A DNA stretch of 64,000 bases from Puffinus mauretanicus (taxonomy: Eukaryota; Chordata; Aves; Procellariiformes; Procellariidae): positions 1,054,001 to 1,118,000 of the forward strand of contig JAJKFH010000052.1 of NCBI GenBank assembly GCA_023333565.1. Reading direction: 5' to 3'. How positions within the stretch are numbered: position 1 is the stretch's first letter; each line of letters opens with the position of its first letter. Shown piece after piece: positions 56,501 through 64,000 of the stretch. The position numbers and the translations under genes are program-made. The notes under the pieces are model-generated. The model did no database searches, was not told where the DNA came from, and worked only from the letters and a program-made list of their open reading frames with translations.

Positions 56501-56698
56501 TGGGCCTAAACTCCGTAATTTCTAATATTTAAATCCCTGTATTTACCTCCAACAGCAGAGAAAGTACATTTCTATAGGAAAAGTAGGATTATGTAGTGTT
56601 AGCTCTTTTGTGTGTCATTTACCACATAAGGCGATGATGTGACTGCTGTCTTCATGTACAAATTTCCGGGTGACAGCTTCTTCCATGATCTGCTTTAC
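2504..56698 (-). CDS. SGSM2: SGSM2, small G protein signaling modulator 2 (23 of about 24 coding exons; 5' exon outside window)
   Basis: SGSM proteins are cytoplasmic and membrane-associated RabGAPs that also bind Rap/Rab-type small GTPases. SGSM2 is known as a GAP for Rab32/38-class Rabs. The exons seen give, in order, a RUN domain, a central GTPase-binding module, a Ser-rich linker and a TBC domain. Both TBC catalytic fingers are present: the IxxDxxR arginine motif (IDKDVQR) and the glutamine finger in GYVQGM. The joined exons are 3120 nt, fully open, and with the missing exon give about 1060 residues, close to the long human isoform as I remember it. SGSM2 is preferred to SGSM1 because of tracts such as [33 protein letters not shown] and LLYEDVF. 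No frameshift or premature stop was found, so it should be functional. The start codon is not in the window. Confidence 0.96.
3985..4152 (-). CDS. SGSM2: SGSM2 coding exon 23 (TBC C-terminal helices)
   Basis: Encodes [20 protein letters not shown], then [20 protein letters not shown] and [15 protein letters not shown] plus one base. The acceptor is ATTCAG and the donor GTAAGA. LLYEDVF separates SGSM2 from SGSM1, which has L-V-Y-D-D-V-F as I remember it. Confidence 0.97.
5394..5490 (-). CDS. SGSM2: SGSM2 coding exon 22 (TBC)
   Basis: Encodes [20 protein letters not shown], then [12 protein letters not shown] plus one base. This is the TBC core helix pair with [13 protein letters not shown]. 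The acceptor is TTTTAG and the donor GTAATA. 97 nt. Confidence 0.97.
6799..6908 (-). CDS. SGSM2: SGSM2 coding exon 21 (TBC)
   Basis: Encodes [20 protein letters not shown], then [31 protein letters not shown] is the SGSM2 version; as I recall, SGSM1 has T-E-L and N/H substitutions here. The acceptor is CTGCAG and the donor GTGAGT. 110 nt, ending in phase 0. Confidence 0.97.
7388..7470 (-). CDS. SGSM2: SGSM2 coding exon 20 (TBC glutamine finger)
   Basis: Encodes [20 protein letters not shown], then LMVILDN. The glutamine finger sits in GYVQGM and is intact, so the domain should be an active dual-finger GAP. The acceptor is CTGCAG and the donor GTAGGA. 83 nt. Confidence 0.97.
8444..8568 (-). 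CDS. SGSM2: SGSM2 coding exon 19 (TBC arginine finger)
   Basis: Encodes [20 protein letters not shown], then [20 protein letters not shown] and C. The catalytic arginine-finger motif IxxDxxR is intact as IDKDVQR. The acceptor is TTTTAG and the donor GTAATA. 125 nt, leaving AG for Ser in exon 20. Confidence 0.97.
9259..9663 (-). CDS. SGSM2: SGSM2 coding exon 18 (long acidic insert inside TBC domain)
   Basis: The largest coding exon, 135 codons, phase 0 at both ends, lies between the two halves of the TBC domain. It is low-complexity and rich in Ser, Asp and Glu. Recognisable landmarks are [34 protein letters not shown] and the C-terminal VCAASYT that joins the next TBC segment. The acceptor is CCTCAG and the donor GTAGGT. 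The [13 protein letters not shown] segment is conserved in SGSM2, while the stretches around it vary. Confidence 0.96.
9664..14931 (-). other. SGSM2 introns 16 and 17
   Basis: Intron 17 (9664-10779) and intron 16 (10963-14931) contain no recognised coding sequence. The only simple feature is an A14 run at about 12533-12546. Several short open frames lack coding signature. Confidence 0.6.
10780..10962 (-). CDS. SGSM2: SGSM2 coding exon 17 (TBC, before the insert)
   Basis: Encodes [20 protein letters not shown], then [20 protein letters not shown] and [20 protein letters not shown], closing with D. The acceptor is CTGCAG and the donor GTAGGT. 61 codons, phase 0. The [11 protein letters not shown] helix is SGSM2-like. 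Confidence 0.96.
14932..15060 (-). CDS. SGSM2: SGSM2 coding exon 16 (start of TBC domain)
   Basis: Encodes [20 protein letters not shown], then [20 protein letters not shown] and MDQ. This is the TBC entry motif (GGxxxxxRxxVWxFLLGxY). The acceptor is CTGTAG and the donor GTAAGC. 43 codons, phase 0 at both ends. Confidence 0.97.
15518..15663 (-). CDS. SGSM2: SGSM2 coding exon 15
   Basis: Encodes [20 protein letters not shown], then [20 protein letters not shown] and SKYQKDKK. The acceptor is CCACAG and the donor GTAAGT. The T|GG junction restores Trp, and the exon ends in phase 0. Confidence 0.96.
16113..16177 (-). CDS. SGSM2: SGSM2 coding exon 14
   Basis: Short 65-nt exon encoding [20 protein letters not shown], then G and the first base of Trp. 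The acceptor is CCACAG and the donor GTAAGT. The [16 protein letters not shown] motif is shared by SGSM1 and SGSM2. Confidence 0.95.
16695..16845 (-). CDS. SGSM2: SGSM2 coding exon 13 (Ser/Cys-rich linker)
   Basis: Encodes [20 protein letters not shown], then [20 protein letters not shown] and PSCCTCIHD. This Cys/Ser-rich linker precedes the TBC region. The acceptor is CCCTAG and the donor GTAAGC. 151 nt, ending with two bases of Arg. Confidence 0.95.
16846..20214 (-). other. SGSM2 intron 12
   Basis: Separates the 45-codon exon from exon 13. It contains a probable ancient repeat at 17196-17300. Short frames around 18901-19245 and 19126-20260 have no recognised similarity. Its donor, GTTTTT, is weak. 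Confidence 0.6.
17196..17300 (+). repeat. Ancient amniote interspersed repeat relic, family not assigned
   Basis: Wording such as gagatcatctaacctgacct, followed by a degraded cagaattttattttgcagtt, resembles a repeat I remember from turtle, crocodilian and bird genomes. It is heavily diverged. Assignment rests on memory of the motif order only. Confidence 0.4.
20215..20349 (-). CDS. SGSM2: SGSM2 45-codon acidic exon, probable alternative cassette (exon 12)
   Basis: A 135-nt exon encodes [20 protein letters not shown], then [20 protein letters not shown] and RMK. The acceptor is GAGCAG after a pyrimidine-rich run. The donor is GTTTTT, the weakest in the gene. Phase is one base at both ends, so including or skipping it keeps frame. 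The joins give HDN-IT-INYHH upstream and RMK-DTSEM downstream, matching the long human SGSM2 isoform as I remember it. The human isoforms are known to differ by a 45-residue insert, exactly this length. Reading through the donor stays open for 40 codons to a stop at 20093-20095. Confidence 0.88.
21794..21923 (-). CDS. SGSM2: SGSM2 coding exon 11 (end of central module)
   Basis: Encodes [20 protein letters not shown], then [20 protein letters not shown] and HDN, plus one carried A. The acceptor is CTCTAG and the donor GTAAGT. The carried base can join either the cassette exon (A|TA, Ile) or exon 13 directly (A|AC, Asn). Confidence 0.96.
22474..22634 (-). CDS. SGSM2: SGSM2 coding exon 10 (central module; tandem NAGNAG acceptor)
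   Basis: Encodes [20 protein letters not shown], then [20 protein letters not shown] and the SGSM2-type [10 protein letters not shown]. The donor is GTACTG, a weak match. The acceptor is a tandem CAGCAG: the downstream AG gives the exon as listed and a protein of the usual length, while the upstream AG extends the exon to 22637 and adds one residue. Both keep frame. Confidence 0.95.
24362..24429 (-). CDS. SGSM2: SGSM2 coding exon 9 (central module)
   Basis: 68-nt exon encoding [20 protein letters not shown], then QQ and one carried base (C). The acceptor is CTATTAG and the donor GTAAGC. The carried C joins either of two acceptors at exon 10. Confidence 0.95.
25461..25585 (-). CDS. SGSM2: SGSM2 coding exon 8 (central module)
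   Basis: Encodes [20 protein letters not shown], then [20 protein letters not shown] and K. This starts the PH-like, small-GTPase-binding region of SGSM proteins. The acceptor is GAACAG and the donor GTAGCC. 125 nt, leaving two bases (AG) for Ser in exon 9. Confidence 0.96.
26031..26165 (-). CDS. SGSM2: SGSM2 coding exon 7 (linker to central module)
   Basis: Encodes [20 protein letters not shown], then [20 protein letters not shown] and VLVQP. The exon is 135 nt, phase 0 at both ends, with acceptor GTGCTAG and donor GTGAGT. The RKRHSSGS patch is a basic, Ser-rich stretch typical of the family before the GTPase-binding module. Confidence 0.96.
26592..26737 (-). CDS. SGSM2: SGSM2 coding exon 6 (end of RUN domain)
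   Basis: Encodes [20 protein letters not shown], then [10 protein letters not shown] and a basic Ser/Pro tail ending KRPALG. The acceptor is ACTTAG and the donor GTAGGT. The joined phase is complete (147 nt with the carried base), so exon 7 starts in phase 0. Confidence 0.96.
27234..27301 (-). CDS. SGSM2: SGSM2 coding exon 5 (RUN domain)
   Basis: 68-nt exon encoding [20 protein letters not shown] followed by LL and the first base of a Val codon. The acceptor is TTCCTAG and the donor GTAAGT. The one-residue change to Cys in the PVxGP motif is conservative in position and does not break the frame. Confidence 0.96.
28321..28395 (+). repeat. MIR-type (CORE-SINE) relic
   Basis: The stretch with agctgtgtaatctcaggcaa, then gtcacttctcctcagt and cctcatct, follows the order of the MIR core (ctgtgtgacc, gggcaagtca, cctcagtttc, ctcatctgt). 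It is strongly diverged, as expected for an amniote-age SINE. Confidence 0.55.
30383..30544 (-). CDS. SGSM2: SGSM2 coding exon 4 (RUN domain)
   Basis: Encodes [15 protein letters not shown], a variable loop, then the conserved helix [19 protein letters not shown] and [12 protein letters not shown]. The acceptor is TTTGCAG, the donor GTAAGG, and the length 162 nt. The preceding AG joins to complete Arg, and the closing AG carries over to Ser in exon 5. Confidence 0.96.
30545..34577 (-). other. SGSM2 intron 3
   Basis: About 4.0 kb between RUN-domain exons. No exon, RNA gene or clear mobile element was recognised. Frames around 31687-32155 on both strands have no recognised motif. Confidence 0.6.
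34578..34740 (-). CDS. SGSM2: SGSM2 coding exon 3 (RUN domain)
   Basis: Encodes the RUN-domain segment beginning [19 protein letters not shown] and ending [11 protein letters not shown] plus the first two bases of an Arg codon. The acceptor is CTTGCAG and the donor GTGAGG. The phase of one base from exon 2 (G|GT, Gly) fits. The KVQELQQQ tail is the SGSM2 form; SGSM1 differs here. Confidence 0.96.
38881..39045 (+). repeat. L3/CR1-type ancient LINE 3' relic
   Basis: The order aggtcccattgcatcaagca, ctgtataaacac, gagagacagtc, gacaaaaag, ttatcccactttttgcagtg, and finally aactgagg, matches the 3' end of the amniote L3-like LINE as I remember it (ccattgtgctaggcactgta..., agagacagtcc..., ccattttacagatg...). 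The divergence is high. Confidence 0.55.
40485..40583 (+). repeat. MIR-type (CORE-SINE) relic
   Basis: Contains a degraded tRNA-like B-box region (ggattcaggttttcgtccca), then cctgtgtgaccttcaagtca, then a pyrimidine-rich ctcctctacttcacccatag. This is the MIR order in the plus orientation. Confidence 0.5.
42107..43250 (+). mobile_element. CR1 LINE, 5'-truncated, inactive reverse transcriptase
   Basis: About 1.14 kb of the CR1 ORF2 and 3' end lies in intron 2, antisense to SGSM2. Frame 42125-42796 encodes reverse transcriptase text from [20 protein letters not shown] through [11 protein letters not shown] to [15 protein letters not shown]. The family's FADDT catalytic box reads FADNT here. A C5 run at 42752-42756, where four C are expected, shifts the frame. 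The second part (42804-43241) encodes the C-terminal [20 protein letters not shown] region. The element ends in two ATTCTATG octamers (43233-43248). The start is approximate. Confidence 0.95.
45390..45510 (+). repeat. L3/CR1-type ancient LINE relic
   Basis: The text tatttttattttacaacagc, gtgatcggg, then gagacagtctctgccttgaa and gag follows the 3' part of an amniote L3-like LINE, as at 38881-39045. Decay is strong. Confidence 0.5.
45733..45792 (+). repeat. MIR-type SINE 5' (tRNA-like) relic
   Basis: The segment tgtagtttaatggttaaatt, then cttggactcaag and tgctctgcca resembles the A-box half of MIR (gtagtatagtggttaag, ggactctggagtc, ctctgccac). Only the head is visible. Confidence 0.45.
46749..46808 (+). 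repeat. Unclassified ancient amniote repeat fragment
   Basis: Wording ggggctgattttcagaagaa, then aactccaactgaaattcatg and gg matches a repeat motif common in reptile genomes (gattttcaaaag..., ctcccattgaagtcaatggg). The identification is from memory and weak. Confidence 0.3.
50397..50415. repeat. (TA)n microsatellite
   Basis: Short alternating TA run of about 9-10 units within intron 2 of SGSM2. Confidence 0.9.
52348..52365. repeat. Poly(T) tract, about T18
   Basis: Simple T run, with a shorter one about 110 bases upstream (about 52230-52240). On the gene strand these are A tracts within intron 2. Confidence 0.85.
56623..56698 (-). CDS. SGSM2: SGSM2 coding exon 2 (start of RUN region)
   Basis: Encodes [20 protein letters not shown] followed by IIALC and the first base of a Gly codon, the hallmark N-terminal helix of SGSM proteins. 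The acceptor is TTTTAG and the donor GTAAAT. The exon begins in phase 0, so the missing first exon should end on a complete codon (expected ...KKE). 76 nt. Confidence 0.95.
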
Positions 56699-59600
56699 CT
56701 AAAATAAATAAAAAGAAGTGATTGTAAGATCCCAACACAAACCAGCACAGGACTCGGGAGTTTCAATTTCAACCTTTGCTTGCCCTTTCTCCATCACCAA
56801 AAGACTAACAACTCACAAAAGTTACACTTTGCAGGGAAGGAAGGATAAAAGCATTTAAGAAGGGAAAGGAAGGACAAACCTGAGCAGCTTTTCATAGGAT
56901 GAGGGAACCTCTGGTAGAACAAAGACAGGTCTATTTGGGGCGTGCCCCTATAAAAGGATGAATTTATTTCAGAGTGCCCTCCAGAGAACTTCTCCAGCAG
57001 AAGTTCCAAAGGGCTGTGCAAAACTTTTTATATAATTCATCCTTGGCCTTCCTTCGTATAGTTATTTCTGCTCATGAAACGAGATTATGTATTGCCATAT
57101 GCTCTTTCCAGTTGTAGCATTCTGCTCTTCCTCAAGCACAAAGAATCCCTGAGCTACACAGGCGTACATCCCAAGAGAGGTTTACAGCAACCTTTCTCCA
57201 GTTTGGGGGCTTTATATACCACAGTAATTACACATGATGCTCTCAAAGTTCTGCTGCACCAGACACTATACAAAAATAATATAGTACCTTTAGAGAAATC
57301 AGTGCCTTCAGTTTTCAATTCTAGACACAATTTAACAATTACAGCAAATACAATTACATTTATCACACTTCTTACTGATTTAAAATAAAGTTCCTCTCCA
57401 GTTTCAAGGCTGATGTGTCAAGCTCCAGAGGGAATTCATTGCAGATTATTGACTTTCAAAAATTAAGGAAGAAAACAGACAAATCTTACAGTTAGGCTCT
57501 TGAATGGAAAGTAACTGCAGCCTCTCTTCATCTGCTAGGTTATTCCTCCCCCAATGGCTTCTTCTGCCTGATACCAGATGAAATCTATTTGCTTCAACCA
57601 ACTCATTTACCAGACACTCATTCCCTCCTGGCCACAGAGCACTTGCTTTTCCAGATACTAATCCACAATCATTTTTGGCTTCTCTCATTTGTGAGCTATA
57701 ATTACGGGGTTAGGACACTGCCTAAATAAATGCCACATCAGTTTCGATATATGAAAGTAAGTGCTACTGTGGCAGAAGATTTAAAAAGATACTCTCTTCA
57801 TCCAATATTTTAATTTTTTTTTAACTTGAAAACAATTTTTACAGCAGTCCTGGAAGCCAACAAATAGTGAATTATCTGGCAGGTAATCACTGCGTGGCTA
57901 CTCTTTACCAACGAGCTCAGCAGCATGGCCTGTGTACCAACTCAGTCTGACCCAAGTGCCAGTGCGAGCTGAACAGCAGCGATCACCACAGCCTGCCGCA
58001 GGGGCTAGGTCTGCACACCGAGGAGACCTCGATCCATGCTTTTCACTAAGGCTGGCAACGGTGCACTCAGCTCTCATTAGGCTGCATCTGGTACCCGAGA
58101 TAACCGGTTTAAAGCTAGCTGGGTTACCGCTTCTTTGTAGTGTTGACAGGTCCAAAGGTTTTGAGCCTTCCCAGTCAGCGCTGGAACCAGGAGAAGCTGC
58201 AGGTGCAATGCTTGATCAAGCTCTGTACTTCCACTGCTGTGACGATGAGGTGGCAGCTCAGTGCCTTCTCCAGTTTGGAGGGCTTCCTCCTCCAGTAAGA
58301 TCATTTGCAAAGCCAATTCTGGATGCTGTAATCAAGCATGCCTTCCCCTGGCTAATCATCTTGAGGCCTCCATGCCCACTCCTACACCCCCACCCTGGCT
58401 GGCAGCAGCCTCAGCTCCGGCACTTGCTGCACGAGGCTTTCAACACATGGCATTCTCCTCGCCCCAAATTCCAGATCAAGTTGATCCTACAGAATTTGGA
58501 CTTCTTATCAAACAGGAGCTCTCTGGGTTGCAAAGAAAACATTGGGGGGGGGCAGGGGGAAGCAAACATGTAAGAGGCTTTGAAAGTAGAATATGTTTTA
58601 TATCTGAGGACTTCAAAGCAAGTCTTTTACACTTTATAAAACCTGGTTCACGGTTCACACACTGAGGCTTGACAATATAAACTCCTAACAAGGCAATTTG
58701 TTTCTTTCCTGTGGCATTTCTGACATGACTATAAGAAGTTTGGACCTTACAGTAAAGCAGTGGGAGATGGAGGAGTAAGAGGATATCAAGAAAGAAGCAA
58801 AGGTGTGAGAAGGTCTCATGGATGGGAACTCACACAGGAAGCATCTGGATTATCCTGTTTATCCAGCAATCCCCTTCTCACATTTTTATTTGCATCATTG
58901 TTGATTTACAAGATTGATGTCTGTTTGTCTTGGCAGGAACCCAACAAAACTTGTTCCAAACCTCACCCAGAGGTCTGAAATCATCACCCAGGCAGACCAC
59001 AGCTCAGCAAAGGGAAGGGGACAGGACAACTGCGCAGCTTTGCCCATTTAAATTCCAGCTCAGACCCTGACCTGCATTTTCGCACGTGGGAGGCAGCATG
59101 TTCCGGCAAACACAGCTTGCAGTGGAAGTACAGAGACAGTGCCATCCACTGCCTCCAAGCCAACTCAGCCGACCCATCTGTGAAAGGACAGTGACCCAGC
59201 CTTTGCAAGCTGTTCTGATTTCACTGGATGACAACTGTATTTAATCTACTAAATGAAAGGCCTGATTTACTAAAGAGAGGAAGTACCTCTAAGTGCCACT
59301 AGCATTAAGGTGGACAGAAGAGGAAGCATGAGAGCTGCCGCACCAGGGTAAGTCGTGCACATATGACTCAAGTTCACAGACATGAATTCAGGCACTGCTC
59401 AGGACTGCAGACTGTGATTTCAGTCTCAGCTCCCCAGAGAACAGTAACTGGAATTCAATTCCTGACGACAGGGAGGAAGAAGAGTCGTTTACCAGGAGCA
59501 AGAGCTCTGGAGCTCAGAGGCCAATTCCCCACTGTCACAGATTTCCCAGGCATACCCCAATCATTAGTCTTTATTAGCTCAGCATGTTATTTAGATCCCA

Positions 59601-62600
59601 GTCTGTAGCCCAGGAACAAAAAATTTAAAGTGCATAAAAAAAATTAGAAAGAAAAAGGTTTCAGATACAATAATCAACAGTACTTTTATACAGCAGCACC
59701 ATATGGTCAGCCTATCAGCAGAGTTTGAATCCAGGACCTCCAGAGCTAAGCAGGACAGACCAGGCAAGCAATCAGTGTCTGTTCCCAACTGCCACCGAAT
59801 ACAGAGCAGCCTTTGCATATTTTCTGGAGAGTCAGTGAACATTATTAGAAAACATTTTCAGGGCACAGACAGTAGATGTTAAGATTCAAAAGCTGGAATG
59901 CAGTGTTCTTCAATCCCATGTCATTCCTCACTGTCACGTAATTCAGGGATGCTCCAGGCAAGGAGCTAAATCAAACGTTTCTGATCAAATGGAACACAAG
60001 CCTTTTTCTTTTTTTTTTTTTTTTCCCCTTGCAATTTTGTGCAGCGCTCTTTGTGGGGAATTATGCTGTTGTGCCTCTGTGTTCCAGGGAGGCACTTGTC
60101 AATGAAGCTTTCTGAGCGTAAGCCTACACAGACACCCACTTGCAGATACTAGCGGACCTGACCAAACTGCCAATTAACCTATTAAAAGAAACATCAACAG
60201 CCCACCCCCCCGCATTCACCCATCCACCTGCACAGGTAAAGAAATCTATTCAGCCTACTGAACTGCTGTTTGTTGCAAGGGATGGAGGGCTGCCTCCTCC
60301 AGCCGGAGCCAGTGCTGCTCACAGAGAGGCGCCTGGAGAGAAACCTGCTGGGGCGGGAAGGAGGCGACCGAGGGTCGGCCGAGGTGCGACACAGGCTCCT
60401 TCCACTGCCTTGGAAACATCCTTCCCGTTCTCTGTGCCTCCTTTGTGAGACCAATACAGGATCTACCCATCTTAACCAGGCTGTTCATTTACACCTGCCA
60501 GGTGGCACAAGCACGCAGAAAAGCAGCAAGTGCATCGACTTCTGAGCATTTCAGTCTCTCCGTCCGTGAACCACAAGTAGCACTGCATCAAGGGAACCAC
60601 AGAGAGCTTTCACAGGCCTCAGCGACAGGCTCAGAAGATTCTCCTCTCCCTGAAAAAGGTAACAGGCTCCATGTGTACCAAGTTTACCAACCTTGGAGAG
60701 CAAGGATGGGAAAGCTCTGTCTACCTGAGTAAAGATCTTGGCATTTGAGGAGTGAAGAATATCCTGGTGGTAGCATTATCTGGGTAAAGCAAAGCAAGCT
60801 CCTCGAATAAAAGTTGATATGTGTTTGCACAATATTATAATAGAACACTGCTCTGACCTTCTTCTACATCCAACAATGGCCAAAACTTTCAGAAGCAATC
60901 AAACACCCAATATAGGTCATAACATATGGATTATTTAATAACTTTCACCACAGAAAAACGCAAGAGAAATGCCTTTATGTTTAATGCTTCTATTTTCATT
61001 ATAAGGAAGCTTTAAAAATGGAAATAAACTCCAATTTTGCAGCAACCTGCTGGTATAAGAGACCAAGAAAATGAAGACTACTAAGACACGACATGCACTG
61101 ACTATATATCAATTTATTCACAAGCATAGTGCTCAAAGAGACCCACAGGTGTTCCCTTTTCCATCCCTCTGTTAAGTTCCTGGTCCGCTCCAACGAGCAT
61201 AGATAGTTAAGACCTGTCTTAGCACAATTTTGCTAAACTGTCACCATGACGGATTTCTGTCCAGGGCTGACCCAGCACATCTCAACATATCTGCAATCTT
61301 CAAGGTTAGGAACAACCTTTCAAACCAGCACCGCTCTTACGGAATACAGGTTGCAGCACTTTCCCCAACGACGCATCATGATGGGACACTGGAGAAGCAC
61401 CATGGGGCACAATGCAGCGTTAGAGGCAAAGAACAGTGCTCGTAAAATACTGGAATAACCAGGACCACAGTTAAAATCCACAGCATTTTTTCCTCGAAGG
61501 AGAAAACCTTATGGCCAGCATCCATGCCTTCTTTAGCTTATGTAGTTACTATTCATCTCATTTATTGATTGCTCCTGCTGCACTGACTCTCTGTTACTCT
61601 AGATGAAGAATTGGGTGGTGTAAATACAAGCTGTTAAATAAGTACTATATTTCTGCTCAGAAGTGGTTGCATTTTAGTTGCAAGATGAGCAATTGCGTTT
61701 CTGAAATGCTCTGAAATTTTTCAGGGTGAAACTGCTAAGATTATCGTTATTCTGTTTGTTTCACAGCTAGAAAGAGTGCTGTGTTTAAATCCAGAACTGG
61801 CAAAAAAACCCTCCATTTCAGTAGGTAGAAGGAAATGGCCAGAGAAAAGCCTGTTTTATGAGTCTACTTGTCACAACAGATTTTCCTGCAGAGAGAGATA
61901 AACGTTTGAAACGTGAACTTATAAGCAGCCTCAGCATGAATCCCAGTAGAGTTAAATTTTCAAAACACATTACATGTCCTCCTTTCTATTAGAGCCAACA
62001 AAATACATTCTTTACCAGTGGGAACTGAAAGTCCATCTGAGAAAAAGCAAACAACATTAAATTTTCCCAAAGGAGAAATGCAAAAGTTTTTGCTGAGAGG
62101 GAGAGACAAAATAACACAAAAAATCACTTTGCACCAAGTGACTTCAGAGACAACCATTTTATATTTTGCAAAGACAACTGAATTTTAATAGGTTTGGTGT
62201 AAACAACATACAGAGAGAATATGCTTACTCTGAACTCCATCAGATATTGAGGTTACGTGAAAATAATTCAACAGGAGGAAGAGCCTCGGTTTAAATGGCA
62301 AGGGAAGGGAATGATCGCTTTGAGAATGGACACGGACTAGTCAAGTTTGCAAAACAAGACCACCAACACACAACATGCATGCAGGTATATGTGGCTGTGT
62401 GAAAAGGCACACAGAATAAAAAGTGAGGTTGAAAATTCTACCGGAAAAAGTTAATTACTGTCATTAAGGGCAGCATAATCTGGTGGTTGGTATACTAGTG
62501 GTTTGCATTCAATTCCTGGCTCCACTGATTGATCGTTTAAAAGAAAAATAAAACTCAATCTCGGTGTCCCTGACTGCCTCCTGATACCATTTGTCTGAAT

Positions 62601-64000
62601 GTAAGCAGGACAGAGAGGGTCCCCCACTACATGTGTGTGCAGTGCACAGGCAAGAGGTGTTACCTTAATGGGCATACAGTCACCCAAAAGCTCTCATGAA
62701 TATTTTAGGATAGAAAGCTCTGGGCAACCCCCAGAAAGCCAAGCCAATGTAAATCCTCTAAAAGAGCATTTGTGAGGATTTGGAGAAGAAAAAACCAAAG
62801 ACAAAACAAAAATGCAGATGACAGAGAAGGTACGAATAACACTTTCAAGCATTATCCAAGTAATTTAAAAGCTAGAGTCCAATTAAAAACATTTTAGAGA
62901 CTTTAAAAACAAATTAGCCTCAGATTTTTTAATTATATACCACTTGTTCTCCTCGGTTCGAGTTGGCTTGGATCATGAAAATCCATTTCACTTTCAATCT
63001 CGTACATTAGCACAAGATTGCAATGTTCAGAGTTGGAAAACATTTCTCAAATTTATTTATATATCTAAACATTAACCCAGGAGAGCAAGTGCACACACTT
63101 CTAAATCAAACCTTACACTACCTTGGCTCAAAGGTCCTAGCTTAAGCTAAAATTTCTAAATGAAGTGGCAGGTTCACGGCTGCATTAAGCCACAGAATTT
63201 AACGTGTGAGCAAGCAATAGGGAACACCTGCCCGGCACCCTGCAGCCAGGTGCTGGCTGGGTCACTCTAGGACATGGTCCTACAATCTTGCGTACAGATC
63301 GCTCTTTACATGTCTAACCCTACTCTACCATTTCCAGTCAACCTACACTGACTGAAACATCTGATATTTTCTGGTTTCAACACTGAGAAGTATTAGGACA
63401 GCAGATTCAGGCTCAGGAACATTGGCCACAGCAACAACTTTTCACTTGAGCTTTAATGAACCTTGCTCTCCTACCACTTCTGATTTCTCCAGCTGTGAAC
63501 TGGGGGAGGGGAAGGAGAAGGAGGATAGTTAGCTTTTTAAAAATACTTTTTATTGCTGTGATAGATAAGCATTACACCTTCGCTTAGCTTCGTGTAAGAA
63601 CAGGCAGCTACACACAGCTGTTACACAGTCAATGCCACAAAAACACAAAATACGGTACTCAGGGGTACTGGGGAGAGGTGGCCACCCACTACGCTGCCGC
63701 TTCCACCTGGAGCGTGTTCACGAAGGTGCTCTTAGACCAAGGCATGCTTGCACCACCAGGCACCTCCTCCCAGAGCACCTTGGCAGGGACCCCAAAAAGC
63801 ATCCTGTTGGAGCGGGTCTCAGCACAAACCTCGCTCTGTGGTAAGCAGCCACTCCACCCAAGCGCAAAGCACAGCAGGAACTCTGCCCTGCTGAGCACAT
63901 CCTACCAGGAAACAGCATCATTCTTTGTGAAGACTGAAGCACCACCAGTCCAAATGCAGGTGTGATCAAATGTCACCGTCCCCGTTCAGGCACGGGGTGT
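56699..64000 (-). other. 3' part of SGSM2 intron 1 (continues past window)
   Basis: No exon encoding the expected N-terminus (about 20 residues ending in K-K-E before a GT donor) was found here, nor a CpG island, so the first exon and promoter should lie beyond 64000. The stretch holds a MIR-like relic at 62466-62530, a T16 run at 60009-60024 and a 213-codon open frame at 57932-58573 with no recognised domain. Confidence 0.55.
62466..62530 (+). repeat. MIR-type SINE 5' (tRNA-like) relic
   Basis: The segment agggcagcataatctggtgg, tatactagt, then tgcattcaattcctggctcc has tRNA A-box and B-box order as in amniote MIR heads (cagcgtggtctagtggttag..., gggttctattcctggctctgcc). It does not fold as a functional tRNA. 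Confidence 0.5.

Larger units (their letters stand above)
34741..56622 (-). other. SGSM2 intron 2, about 21.9 kb
   Basis: The largest complete intron in the window. It contains the CR1 LINE at 42107-43250, several old SINE/LINE relics, T-rich tracts (38473-38486, 52348-52365) and a (TA)n microsatellite at 50397-50415. No host exon was recognised. Open frames of 90-165 codons occur (34574-35083, 50417-50902, 51619-52113, 52482-52754) without a recognisable domain. Confidence 0.6.

Noticed and set aside
60260..60430. Possible CpG-island promoter or SGSM2 first exon
   Set aside because: The stretch is GC-richer but not CpG-dense, and no frame there ends in the expected K-K-E before a GT donor on the minus strand.
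62466..62530. Possible tRNA gene
   Set aside because: Box-A-like and box-B-like words are present, but no complete cloverleaf or acceptor stem can be drawn. It fits a tRNA-derived SINE relic better.
1..64000. SGSM1 as the identity of the gene
   Set aside because: Several stretches ([53 protein letters not shown]) follow SGSM2, and the long SGSM1-specific linker segment is absent.
1..64000. CRISPR array, operon, phage, or bacterial defence system
   Set aside because: There are no direct-repeat arrays and no dense coding. Spliced vertebrate exons and CR1 LINEs show this is vertebrate nuclear DNA.

Overview
This is vertebrate nuclear DNA, most probably from a bird. It is intron-rich, with no dense prokaryote-like coding and no Alu- or B1-type repeats. 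It carries CR1 LINE copies whose 3' end has the avian ATTCTATG octamer, and its repeat density is low. A turtle or crocodilian cannot be formally excluded.

Almost the whole window is one gene on the minus strand: SGSM2 (small G protein signaling modulator 2, a RUN + TBC RabGAP). I reconstructed 23 coding exons by hand, running from high to low coordinates (56698 down to the stop codon at 2504-2506). Every junction has AG/GT splice sites and the reading phases chain without a break. The exons sum to 3120 nt (1039 codons plus stop). Only the first coding exon, which should encode about 20 residues ending just before V-K-Q-I-M-E-E, was not found and should lie beyond position 64000. SGSM2 is chosen over SGSM1 from paralogue-specific stretches, judged from memory of the mammalian proteins.

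Layout by region: 1-2503 is the 3' UTR and downstream flank, with a poly(A) signal at 2393-2398 and a CR1 tail fragment. Positions 2504-10962 hold the C-terminal exons, including the TBC catalytic core and the long acidic insert that splits it. Positions 14932-16845 hold the start of the TBC domain and the linker. A 135-nt in-frame exon at 20215-20349 is probably an alternative cassette. Positions 21794-26165 hold the central small-GTPase-binding module, and 26592-34740 with 56623-56698 the RUN domain. Intron 2 is about 21.9 kb and carries a 1.1-kb CR1 LINE with a dead reverse transcriptase. The last 7.3 kb is the start of intron 1.

I found no second gene, RNA gene, CRISPR array or novel system. 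The most interesting points concern the splicing of this gene (an acidic cassette exon with a very weak donor, and a tandem NAGNAG acceptor) and a set of decayed amniote repeats in its introns.
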